Source: a virus
IMG/VR virus record: IMGVR_UViG_3300010430_000286
Location: 1-33,856 of that record
Strand: one strand, 5' to 3'
Length of the DNA: 33,856 nucleotides
The notes under the pieces were generated by a model, which saw nothing but the letters and a program-made list of their open reading frames with translations, did no database searches and was not told the origin of the DNA. Both the position numbers and the translations under genes were made by a program. This document shows, in pieces, positions 5,648 through 11,073 of this stretch. The stretch's first letter is position 1. Every line of letters starts with the position of its first letter.

Positions 5648-5954
5648 CATTTTTTCTAGAGTCTTTTTCGCCGGTCTTTCTGAATGGAGAATCAACCGAA
5701 AACAATTCTTCGTTCGACTCAACCAACTTATTAAACCTTCGCCACCAAACAATTAAAGATAATCTGCGCATATCGTCTGACATCGCTTCTATTGCCTGGC
5801 GCTCTATTAGCAAATCTAACGCCTGTGCCGAAACTTTCCTATAAAACCGCAGCTTTTCTAAATCTGCCGGCATTTCGGTAATTTGGTAGTTTAAATCCAA
5901 TGAATCAATAGTTGATGAGTTTCGGCGGTATAGCCGAGCAAGTAAGTTGCTCAT
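5628..5954 (-). CDS. Hypothetical helical protein near the repressor
   Basis: A 108-residue charged, helical protein (ADLEKLRFYRKVSAQALDLL; LSLIVWWRRFNKLVE), probably soluble. ATG 5954 follows AAGGAT. It has a candidate promoter of its own at 5992-6020 and lies downstream of the repressor on the same strand, so it may be expressed in the lysogen. I do not recognise it; regulator, exclusion or accessory roles are all possible. Confidence 0.65.
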   Translation of the reverse strand: MSNLLARLYRRNSSTIDSLDLNYQITEMPADLEKLRFYRKVSAQALDLLIERQAIEAMSDDMRRLSLIVWWRRFNKLVESNEELFSVDSPFRKTGEKDSRKNVISLNT

Positions 5955-5991
5955 AAAGTAATCCTTTTTAAATCAAATCCTAAACACTCTT

Positions 5992-6020
5992 AAATTATCA
6001 CTGCGGGAGATATGAATCAA
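5992..6020 (-). promoter_or_regulatory. Candidate promoter for the 5954-5628 gene
   Basis: Minus-strand TTGATT (6020-6015), 17 bp, TAATTT (5997-5992), about 38 bases before the start codon. A very AT-rich tract (6032-6060) lies just upstream and could act as an UP element. The match is moderate. Confidence 0.4.
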
Positions 6021-6084
6021 TAACATAAAAGCGATATTTATATATATTTATATATAATAAAACGCTCAGGCTGTAGAGGAGGGG

Positions 6085-6678
6085 TTATTTGTGTTTGCTT
6101 TGAAAATTTGAGTTGTTAGTTTTGCCGTTCAGATCGGTAAAAATATCATTTAGGAGTTCGGCGTAGGTTTCGCGCTCTTCTTCATCCGTCATTTTAACGC
6201 CCGGCTCATTCTTGACTTTCTGGATAAGTTCGTGAGCTAAAACCCCCGCACTTATCATGGCCTGTTTTTCAGGCGTTTCGGCCGTTGTGGGCGCAGTTGT
6301 TATCGCGCTACCCTCATAAAGATCGGCTATTATTCTCGCTAATTGCTCGCTGGAAAAATCGCCATCAATAAACCCTACAGCCCGCTGCGCATACTTCACC
6401 GCTAAAGTCATGCGTTGAATATCGATAGAACTTGTTGTCGCCTGTTTTACTCCCTGGTTGTCCAGTGAAAATTTCGGCAATTTATATGCCGCCTCGATTT
6501 TGCGCGCCATATCATCACTGATAGGGCGGCTCGGCCTTTTGGTAGCAAATTGGTTGGTGTAGGTAGAGTCTTGCCCCAATAAAACAGAGAGTTGCTTCTG
6601 AGCCCCACGTCCCTTGCTTTCAATTATAGCCCTTAAGTTCTTGTGCCTAAGTAGCTGTAACTCACTGAATTTTCTCAT
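6085..6678 (-). CDS. CI-like repressor lacking a cleavage domain
   Basis: A 197-residue protein. The N-terminal half resembles phage repressor DNA-binding domains (LRAIIESKGRGAQKQLSVLL, ISDDMARKIEAAYKLP), with a turn at GQDSTYTNQFATKRPSRP. The C-terminal half is helical and acidic and has no visible Ser-Lys S24/LexA peptidase motif. Divergent from the Cro-like gene across two operators, it is the expected lysogeny repressor. ATG 6678 is chosen since the -10 TATAAT ends seven bases upstream, predicting a leaderless mRNA; upstream ATGs overlap the promoter. It probably binds RRYACC-N5-GGTRYY. Confidence 0.85.
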   Translation of the reverse strand: MRKFSELQLLRHKNLRAIIESKGRGAQKQLSVLLGQDSTYTNQFATKRPSRPISDDMARKIEAAYKLPKFSLDNQGVKQATTSSIDIQRMTLAVKYAQRAVGFIDGDFSSEQLARIIADLYEGSAITTAPTTAETPEKQAMISAGVLAHELIQKVKNEPGVKMTDEEERETYAELLNDIFTDLNGKTNNSNFQSKHK

Positions 6679-6685
6679 AGGTTTC

Positions 6686-6715
6686 ATTATAGACAACCCT
6701 GTCAATTTTCGTTAA
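6686..6715 (-). promoter_or_regulatory. PRM: Repressor maintenance promoter (PRM-like)
   Basis: Perfect -10 TATAAT (6691-6686); -35 TTAACG (6715-6710) at 18 bp. A TTGACA at 6705-6700 is only 8 bp from the -10 and cannot pair with it. The -35 touches operator OR3-like site 6714-6730, so repressor could activate or limit its own gene. Confidence 0.6.
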
Positions 6716-6730
6716 TACCTAAAAGGTGCT
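6714..6730. promoter_or_regulatory. Repressor operator (repressor-proximal OR site)
   Basis: AATACCTAAAAGGTGCT, same layout as the OL sites (RRYACC-N5-GGTRYY). It lies at the PRM -35 and upstream of the PR -35. Confidence 0.7.
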
Positions 6731-6737
6731 GTTTTGC

Positions 6738-6766
6738 TTGCTAAAATAGCACCATAATGGTATTGT
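6738..6766 (+). promoter_or_regulatory. PR: Rightward early promoter PR
   Basis: TTGCTA (6738-6743), 17 bp, TATTGT (6761-6766). The operator at 6748-6764 fills the spacer and enters the -10, the same geometry as OL1 at PL, where the operator's final TATT also forms the -10. Confidence 0.6.
6748..6764. promoter_or_regulatory. Repressor operator (cro-proximal OR site)
   Basis: AGCACCATAATGGTATT, centred 34 bp from the other OR site and inside the PR spacer and -10. Confidence 0.7.
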
Positions 6767-6787
6767 TTTGGTTGTTCAGGAGGCGTG

Positions 6788-7015
6788 ATGAGTAGATTTC
6801 GACAGTTTGTACGAAAACTAAGGCGAGAAAATCGTCTTAAAGAGTTCGCCGAGAAGGCAAACACAACAGAAGGGTATGTGGTCTCGCATTTGTTTACACC
6901 TAACAAAGTGCCACGCCGCAAACTCTGGCGAGATCTTGTTAATGCTTCTAATGGAGAGTTAGATGATAGCTCTATGATTGAACACTTTATCAATCGTGAA
7001 AAGGAGAGTGCGTAG
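6788..7015 (+). CDS. cro: Cro-like helix-turn-helix protein
   Basis: A 75-residue basic protein with a helix-turn-helix around residues 18-40 (LKEFAEKANTTEGYVVSHLF) followed by PRRKLWRDLVNASNGELDDS, the pattern of Cro/YdaS-like regulators. First gene rightward of the repressor, behind AGGAGG at 6778-6783; the GTG at 6785 is too close to that site. Expected role: bind the same operators and favour lytic growth. It runs directly into the 102-residue gene downstream. Confidence 0.85.
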   Translation: MSRFRQFVRKLRRENRLKEFAEKANTTEGYVVSHLFTPNKVPRRKLWRDLVNASNGELDDSSMIEHFINREKESA

Positions 7016-7018
7016 ATT

Positions 7019-7327
7019 ATGAGTGGAATCAGAGATCGACTAGGCATGGGAAAGAAGACCGAGCAGCTTAAAACCAAAACCAATGAATTTTGCCACGATA
7101 CCTTCGTGAGGTTTTCTTTTGAGCTTGGCTTAAAGCCTGCAGAAGCTTTGAGAGAGCTCGCAATTATCGCCTGCATTATTTTTAAGCACTCCAGGTACTC
7201 TGAGCTAAGGCGAAAAATCAGCCAATCTAAATTAAACCAACAGGGCGTTGTGGATGAAGCCATTGATCACTATCTGCAAAAAAAGGAATCCAATGTGATC
7301 AGAATAGACCGGAGAGAAGGGGTTTGA
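7019..7327 (+). CDS. Hypothetical early protein downstream of cro
   Basis: A 102-residue charged helical protein (FSFELGLKPAEALRELAIIA; SELRRKISQSKLNQQGVVDE). It sits where lambda has cII, but I see no clear CII-type helix-turn-helix. ATG 7019 follows the cro stop by three bases, with GGAGAG upstream, so the two are co-transcribed from PR. Possible second regulator; function unproven. Confidence 0.7.
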   Translation: MSGIRDRLGMGKKTEQLKTKTNEFCHDTFVRFSFELGLKPAEALRELAIIACIIFKHSRYSELRRKISQSKLNQQGVVDEAIDHYLQKKESNVIRIDRREGV

Positions 7328-7332
7328 CAACA

Positions 7333-7351
7333 GCCATTTATGGCCTTTTTT
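7333..7351 (+). terminator. Weak early terminator (tR1-like)
   Basis: A short stem GCCA-TTTA-TGGC followed by CTTTTTT, just after the 102-residue gene. A larger inverted repeat (7347-7395, TTTTGGGCCCC and GGGGCCCCAAAA) overlaps it. It could attenuate PR transcripts. Confidence 0.4.
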
Positions 7352-7412
7352 GGGCCCCTTTTTTTGTATTCTCAAGGCCCTAATGGGGCCCCAAAAGAGA
7401 TGATTATTAACT

Positions 7413-7604
7413 TTAAGAAACGATAAAAAATTCCGGCCAAATTCCACCACCCCCTTTGGGGCGAGCATTAAGGTGGTGATGAAGGATTGTTGATTGGTTC
7501 AAGGATACTTTAAGGATTGGTGGCTCATTGCCTCCACCATTTCCACCTGGGGTCGTGACATTTACCGCAAACGAGGCAAGAAACACGATTAACATAGATT
7601 TCAT
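7413..7604 (-). CDS. Small secreted glycine-rich protein, opposite strand
   Basis: A 63-residue frame with a signal-peptide-like start (MKSMLIVFLASFAVNV), then TPGGNGGGNEPP and a Gly-rich tail. ATG 7604 has AAAAGGA seven bases upstream and a good promoter behind it (7638-7665). It lies alone against the direction of the early operon, as accessory 'moron' genes do. Family not recognised; an envelope or secreted peptide made in the lysogen is the inference. The rest of 7328-7687 holds only the inverted repeats noted above. Confidence 0.5.
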   Translation of the reverse strand: MKSMLIVFLASFAVNVTTPGGNGGGNEPPILKVSLNQSTILHHHLNARPKGGGGIWPEFFIVS

Positions 7605-7637
7605 AACTAAGTCCTTTTGTTGATCGAGAATTCAAAG

Positions 7638-7665
7638 AGTATAGCGAATTGAAACAGAAATTCAA
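7638..7665 (-). promoter_or_regulatory. Promoter of the small secreted-protein gene
   Basis: Minus-strand TTGAAT (7665-7660), 16 bp, TATACT (7643-7638), 33 bases before the ATG at 7604. No repressor operator overlaps it. Confidence 0.55.
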
Positions 7666-7687
7666 ATTTCGACAGGAGCTAAACGGA

Positions 7688-8014
7688 ATGGGTGAATTAA
7701 CAACTGCAGACATACTTAGAGCTATTGCAGACAATATGGATGCAAAAGAGACCACCGATGATAAGGCCGCCGGCCCGCCGTATCTCTTTGGTTACTTGCC
7801 AGACAACTTGCCAGATCCTAAACCAACGATTGTCTGGATGATGGAATTCGACGGCGACCAGGTTGTATTTAGGCGGTATCAAAAAGGTTTTGAAATACCC
7901 GATGAAATACATCGCCCCGCCAGCTTAAGAGAGGCGGTGGTATGGGCTGCCGCGATTATTCAGGGTTTTCAACCACCACATTCCCTTCGCGAGTGCGATA
8001 TACGTGGGGCGTAA
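7688..8014 (+). CDS. Hypothetical early protein
   Basis: A 108-residue soluble protein starting at ATG 7688 with AGGAG nine to ten bases upstream; the frame extends back to a TTG (7649) lacking a site. It begins with a helical LTTADILRAIADNMDA segment, has a Pro-rich middle (YLFGYLPDNLPDPKPT) and a helical end. No family recognised. It converges with the minus-strand gene 8174-7956 and the two share 59 bases at their 3' ends. Confidence 0.6.
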   Translation: MGELTTADILRAIADNMDAKETTDDKAAGPPYLFGYLPDNLPDPKPTIVWMMEFDGDQVVFRRYQKGFEIPDEIHRPASLREAVVWAAAIIQGFQPPHSLRECDIRGA

Positions 8015-8174
8015 ATTGAAGCTGAACAACTGTGTTTCCCCGGGATTTTAAACCATTGTATTCAAGGCCAGAAAAAGAAATTTCCCAATCATCCGGAAAC
8101 ACTTCTAGCTCCTTTTTGAGCTGACCGACGGGAATTGTGGGGATGAAAAGATCCTTTGCATTTGATTCAGACAT
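7956..8174 (-). CDS. Small conserved-looking phage protein, opposite strand
   Basis: A 72-residue protein starting at ATG 8174 behind AAAAGGA. The sequence IPVGQLKKELEVFPDDWEIS then FSGLEYNGLKSRG...VVQLQF resembles small phage proteins with a 'LKKEL..FPDD..I.F.GL.....K.RG' pattern that I recall from other early regions; function unknown. It overlaps the preceding plus-strand gene tail-to-tail by 59 bases, so transcription of one strand would give antisense RNA to the other. Confidence 0.65.
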   Translation of the reverse strand: MSESNAKDLFIPTIPVGQLKKELEVFPDDWEISFSGLEYNGLKSRGNTVVQLQFTPHVYRTREGNVVVENPE

Positions 8175-8219
8175 TATGTTTTTCCTTTTGATGTTTGTGG
8201 TGAACGCCAAAAGGATACC

Positions 8220-8239
8220 AGCGCCCCGAGAGGGGCGCT
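8220..8239. terminator. Strong hairpin in the divergent gap
   Basis: A perfect 8-bp stem AGCGCCCC / GGGGCGCT with a GAGA (GNRA) loop. The plus strand continues ACTTTCAATTT, a weak T-tract. It lies between a minus gene (8174) and a plus gene (8271) and may be a leaky terminator or an RNA processing signal. Confidence 0.5.
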
Positions 8240-8270
8240 ACTTTCAATTTGAGATAGCGAGGGAGTGAAC

Positions 8271-8618
8271 ATGCACTATACAGACGTTAGACAAACCTCT
8301 AAGGACGCTTACGCCCATATCAGAAAAGAGAAGGGCATCACGCAAGCAGACACCGTTTTACTTTGCCTGGCTGATCATGTTGGCGGGTTGGTTCGGCGAG
8401 AGGTGGCGGGGATTTTAGGCTGGTTTCCTTCTGATGTTTCGAGAAGCGTTAACGGCCTGATTGGTCAAGGCTTAGTAAAAGAAAACGGAACCCGCCGCAA
8501 ACCTTCCAAAATGTATGTGCCTGATAACGACGTTAATGAAGGTTATGAGGTGGTGGTTACTGGAAAGGGTCGCGCAAAGGTTCGAAAGCTTGCTAAAAAG
8601 GTGACGGTGGCAGGATGA
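8271..8618 (+). CDS. Winged helix-turn-helix protein upstream of the initiator
   Basis: A 115-residue protein with a MarR-like winged-helix pattern: DTVLLCLADHVGGLVRREVA, then GWFPSDVSRSVNGLIGQGLV and a basic wing ENGTRRKPSK. ATG 8271 follows GAGGGAG; a GTG at 8265 is too close. Its stop overlaps the initiator start by four bases (ATGA), so the two are coupled and it probably assists or regulates replication. Confidence 0.75.
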   Translation: MHYTDVRQTSKDAYAHIRKEKGITQADTVLLCLADHVGGLVRREVAGILGWFPSDVSRSVNGLIGQGLVKENGTRRKPSKMYVPDNDVNEGYEVVVTGKGRAKVRKLAKKVTVAG

Positions 8619-9406
8619 GCAGATCGGCAACCGATTGGGCTTGGAAGCAACCCTTAAAACCAAGCCTAAAACTTGTTTTGCTCTCGATGTCAGATCGGGC
8701 CAATGAGTTCCATGAGTGCTTTCCGTCTTATGCTCGCCTCGAAAAAGATACCGGACTCAACCGAAAAACCATTAGCGCCGCCTTAAAAAAACTGGCCGAG
8801 TTAAATATTATTCGAGACACAAAAAAACGCGTTGGCCGAACTGGGCAGGTTGTTGTTTATGAATTGATTGGTCTAAAGAGTACCGAAAACGGGACCGTTA
8901 AAGAATCCCACTTCTGGAACCCTTTAGAATCAAAGCGTCCCAAAAACGGTACGGGTAACAGTACCAAAAACGGTACGATTAAACAGTCCCAAAAACGGTA
9001 CTCAGAACCACCCAATAGGAACCACCCAATAGAACCAGAGAGAGGGACGCGCACCCCCGGTCCAATTCCAGAAGATTTCACACCCTCGGAGGTCGCGCTC
9101 TTCAATCTCGAAAAAAACAAACTCGAACCACTGAACGACTCTGAGCTGTTCGCGTTCATTTCTCACTATCAGGGGACGGGTGAAGTTAGACCAAACTGGG
9201 ACGCCGTTTACCAAAAATGGGTAGTTAACCAGCGCCGCAATTTCAAAAAGCCAACGAGGACGGCGCCACCCGCCGCAACGCCACCACCGAAAATTACCAA
9301 TTTCGAACACCTCACCCGCGAAACGACGGAAGAAGAGCGAAAGCAAAACGCTGAGCGGCTCAAAGCGTTCCAGGAAGCCGCCGAAAAAAACGGGGTGAAA
9401 AAATGA
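8615..9406 (+). CDS. Replication initiator (lambda O-like)
   Basis: A 263-residue protein. Residues 15-90 form a winged helix-turn-helix (YARLEKDTGLNRKTISAALK KLAELNIIRD) like phage O and RepA-type initiators. The middle is a flexible Asn/Thr/Lys-rich linker encoded by the iterons (8880-9001), and the C-terminal part holds PEDFTPSEVALFNLEKNKLE and a charged helical end that may contact a helicase or loader. No phage helicase gene was found nearby, so a host helicase is probably recruited. Iterons inside the gene are the arrangement known for lambda ori. Confidence 0.85.
   Translation: MSRSATDWAWKQPLKPSLKLVLLSMSDRANEFHECFPSYARLEKDTGLNRKTISAALKKLAELNIIRDTKKRVGRTGQVVVYELIGLKSTENGTVKESHFWNPLESKRPKNGTGNSTKNGTIKQSQKRYSEPPNRNHPIEPERGTRTPGPIPEDFTPSEVALFNLEKNKLEPLNDSELFAFISHYQGTGEVRPNWDAVYQKWVVNQRRNFKKPTRTAPPAATPPPKITNFEHLTRETTEEERKQNAERLKAFQEAAEKNGVKK
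8880..9001 (+). repeat. ori: Iterons: probable replication origin inside the initiator gene
   Basis: Four 16-bp repeats GTMCCRAAAACGGKAC at 8880-8895, 8937-8952, 8961-8976 and 8986-9001. The last three are spaced 24-25 bp, slightly over two helical turns; the first is 57 bp away. Each has partly symmetric ends (GTACC/GGTAC) and three are followed by an NNTTAA/GTAA-like word. Expected to bind the initiator. Confidence 0.75.
9005..9032 (+). repeat. Perfect 14-bp tandem duplication next to the iterons
   Basis: GAACCACCCAATAG occurs twice without a gap, four bases after the last iteron. As 14 is not a multiple of three, the copies are read in different frames (EPPNR and NHPIE). Confidence 0.8.
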
Positions 9407-9630
9407 TCAATTGGCGAGTGATGGATAAGTGGCACATGCGAAGTGTAACCGAGAGAGGCAAACCGGGTTTGTACACGATCATGTGGACTGGGCATACCCC
9501 TCCAAAATATCGATCAAGCCACAACAAAATTTTCATTGGCAAACCGGTTTCAAGTTTGCAGTCGGCAAAAAGACAATGCGAGAAACATTATGAGCGAATT
9601 CAAAAACGATCAGCCATTCAAGCTGCTTAA
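9403..9630 (+). CDS. Hypothetical early protein
   Basis: A 75-residue basic protein coupled to the initiator by an ATGA overlap. The first half (GKPGLYTIMWTGHTPPKYRS) looks like beta structure; the second (SAKRQCEKHYERIQKRS) is a basic helix. No family recognised. It is the first of a run of small ORFs that occupy the place of the lambda nin region. Confidence 0.65.
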   Translation: MINWRVMDKWHMRSVTERGKPGLYTIMWTGHTPPKYRSSHNKIFIGKPVSSLQSAKRQCEKHYERIQKRSAIQAA

Positions 9631-9712
9631 CAGAATCCTGCAGAGTATCGCCGCATTTCTGGTCGCAATGGCCTGCGTGTCAATTTTTCTACTGATGGGG
9701 TTGGTGTGGTGA
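9590..9712 (+). CDS. 40-residue single-pass membrane peptide
   Basis: MSEFKNDQPFKLLNRILQSI then a hydrophobic segment AAFLVAMACVSIFLLMGLVW to the stop. Nested between two genes, overlapping the upstream one by 41 bases and the downstream one by 7. The clear polar-then-membrane pattern argues for a real product; role unknown. Confidence 0.5.
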   Translation: MSEFKNDQPFKLLNRILQSIAAFLVAMACVSIFLLMGLVW

Positions 9713-9924
9713 ATATTAAATACAAGAGAATTGTTAGAGACGCCCAAAACCATTTTGGTCTTTTAGAGGAATGGATGCAGCGAATGATTGAAAAGATCAG
9801 CTATCGTGGATTGGGCATCGATTTAACGCCAGGTGAGATAAACAGCCTTGACAACATTGCTGAACACCTGGCAGTAAAAAAGCCAAAAACAAAGGCAAAA
9901 TTTTGGCCTCTGCAAGCGGACTAA
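9706..9924 (+). CDS. Hypothetical early protein
   Basis: A 72-residue protein with a GTG start (9706, or GTG 9709 one codon later) behind TGGGG. Mainly helical (QNHFGLLEEWMQRMIEKISY; LTPGEINSLDNIAEHLAVKK) with a basic C-terminus. The overlap with the membrane peptide suggests coupled translation. No family recognised. Confidence 0.65.
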   Translation: MVNIKYKRIVRDAQNHFGLLEEWMQRMIEKISYRGLGIDLTPGEINSLDNIAEHLAVKKPKTKAKFWPLQAD

Positions 9925-9926
9925 CG

Positions 9927-10103
9927 ATGCAACCACCGCTGTTCATCGAAGAAGGGGCAAAGTATACGGTTAAGTATCGAGGGCATATTGTTGACGTGTG
10001 GCGAGTTGGCAACCAATGGATGACCGACAGTTATCATGTTTGCGATGAGAGTAAGTTAGAAGTAATGCAAAGGCTAGGCACACCCTCGGAAATTTTCAAT
10101 TAA
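9927..10103 (+). CDS. Hypothetical small beta-rich protein
   Basis: A 58-residue protein from ATG 9927, just after the previous stop; a TTG at 9903 is less likely. AKYTVKYRGHIVDVWRVGNQ suggests a small beta-barrel or SH3-like fold, followed by a helix. No family recognised. It sits in the same early operon. Confidence 0.6.
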   Translation: MQPPLFIEEGAKYTVKYRGHIVDVWRVGNQWMTDSYHVCDESKLEVMQRLGTPSEIFN

Positions 10104-10115
10104 AGGAGAAGACAA

Positions 10116-10310
10116 ATGTCACAACCTAACACTGAAAACCAATGGCACAGCATTAACGCCCGAAACGAGTTAAGCCATATTGATTACAACGCAGTTCAAA
10201 AACTCGGCGCTAATAATCCCGTTTCAAGAAAAATAAAAGAAGCCGCCGCCGAGCTCGATAAGATCGAGACGCTTATAAAATTTCATCAACTCGATTCGGT
10301 GCTGTCGTGA
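10116..10310 (+). CDS. Hypothetical early protein
   Basis: A 64-residue soluble protein with a strong AAAGGAG eight bases before its ATG. Helical, with mixed charge (RKIKEAAAELDKIETLIKFH). Its TGA overlaps the GTG of the next gene. Unknown function. Confidence 0.65.
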   Translation: MSQPNTENQWHSINARNELSHIDYNAVQKLGANNPVSRKIKEAAAELDKIETLIKFHQLDSVLS

Positions 10311-10528
10311 ATAACCCGATTAACCAAATGCTTGATAGTTGGGATGCCCGCGCTGGTGGCGGTGTAAAGTACCATCAAAGCAAGCTAACTGATTTTTGCA
10401 TGAACTGCCGCCAACCTAAAAGGCCCGATCAGATGTACAAGGTGAAAGGCAAAAGACACAAGGTTTGTGACACCTGCAAGGGTCACTTACACGATTTTAA
10501 AGCAAGGCAGAAAAAACGGGGTAACTAA
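10307..10528 (+). CDS. Small zinc-ribbon protein upstream of NinG
   Basis: A 73-residue basic protein with a GTG start overlapping the previous stop (GTGA). Two Cys pairs, CMNC and CDTC, about 20 residues apart form a zinc ribbon, and the tail is Lys/Arg rich, so nucleic-acid binding is likely. Its TAA shares a base with the next gene's apparent ATA start (TAATA). Confidence 0.75.
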   Translation: MNNPINQMLDSWDARAGGGVKYHQSKLTDFCMNCRQPKRPDQMYKVKGKRHKVCDTCKGHLHDFKARQKKRGN

Positions 10529-11073
10529 TACCGAAAAAGCCAACCAAACTCAAACCGTGCGCAGTGTGCACTAATGAGTTTAAGCCGTTCAGGACGACAG
10601 ACCGTGTTTGCGAAAGCTACATTTGCCGCAGTACCTGGTCACAGCAAAAAAGGGAACAGGCCGAAGAGAGAAAAGCCAAAAATAAGGCGGCGAGCAAAGC
10701 AGAACAAGGCCGCTCAACTCGAGAGGCAAGCGCCCAAATTTGGTTTAACAGGTACATTCGGGTAATTAGGGATAAGGGCAAACCGTGCATCAGTTGCGGA
10801 ACGTTTGACGGACCGTTTCATTGCGGCCATTACCGAAGCGTTGGAAGCGCACCAGAATTAAGATTTTGCGAAGATAACGCGCACAGGCAATGTAAAGAAT
10901 GCAACATCGACAAAAGTGGCAATCACCTGGCATACAGAGAGGCCCTTAAAAAGAGAATAGGCTTAAAGCGATTTGAAGTGGTTGAAAGTTACCACCCCCA
11001 GAATCATTACACGATTCAAGAATTAATCGATATTGAAAATTATTACAAACAATTGTGCAAGGAGTTGGAATGA
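10528..11073 (+). CDS. ninG: NinG family recombination protein, apparent ATA start
   Basis: A 181-residue NinG (Rap)-type protein, which in lambda helps process branched recombination intermediates. Landmarks are the N-terminal CAVC...C...C zinc knuckle, a long charged helix (KKREQAEERKAKNKAASKAE), then CISCG, FHCGHYRSVG and CKECNIDKSGN. A GTG at 10564 would delete the first Cys of the knuckle. Upstream in the same frame the only plausible initiator is ATA 10528, in TAATA where coupled genes usually have TAATG, with CGGGGT upstream. Confidence 0.85.
   Translation: MPKKPTKLKPCAVCTNEFKPFRTTDRVCESYICRSTWSQQKREQAEERKAKNKAASKAEQGRSTREASAQIWFNRYIRVIRDKGKPCISCGTFDGPFHCGHYRSVGSAPELRFCEDNAHRQCKECNIDKSGNHLAYREALKKRIGLKRFEVVESYHPQNHYTIQELIDIENYYKQLCKELE

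Noticed and set aside
6712-7263. 183-residue minus-strand frame opposite cro
   Set aside because: Antisense to cro and the next gene; it would cover the operators and lacks a ribosome-binding site.
7525-7755. Alternative 76-residue minus-strand frame overlapping the secreted-peptide gene
   Set aside because: Its start lies upstream of the predicted promoter and it has no ribosome-binding site; the 7604 start has both.
8880-9032. CRISPR-like repeat cluster
   Set aside because: Only four 16-bp repeats with 8-41 bp gaps inside a coding gene and no cas genes; they fit replication iterons.
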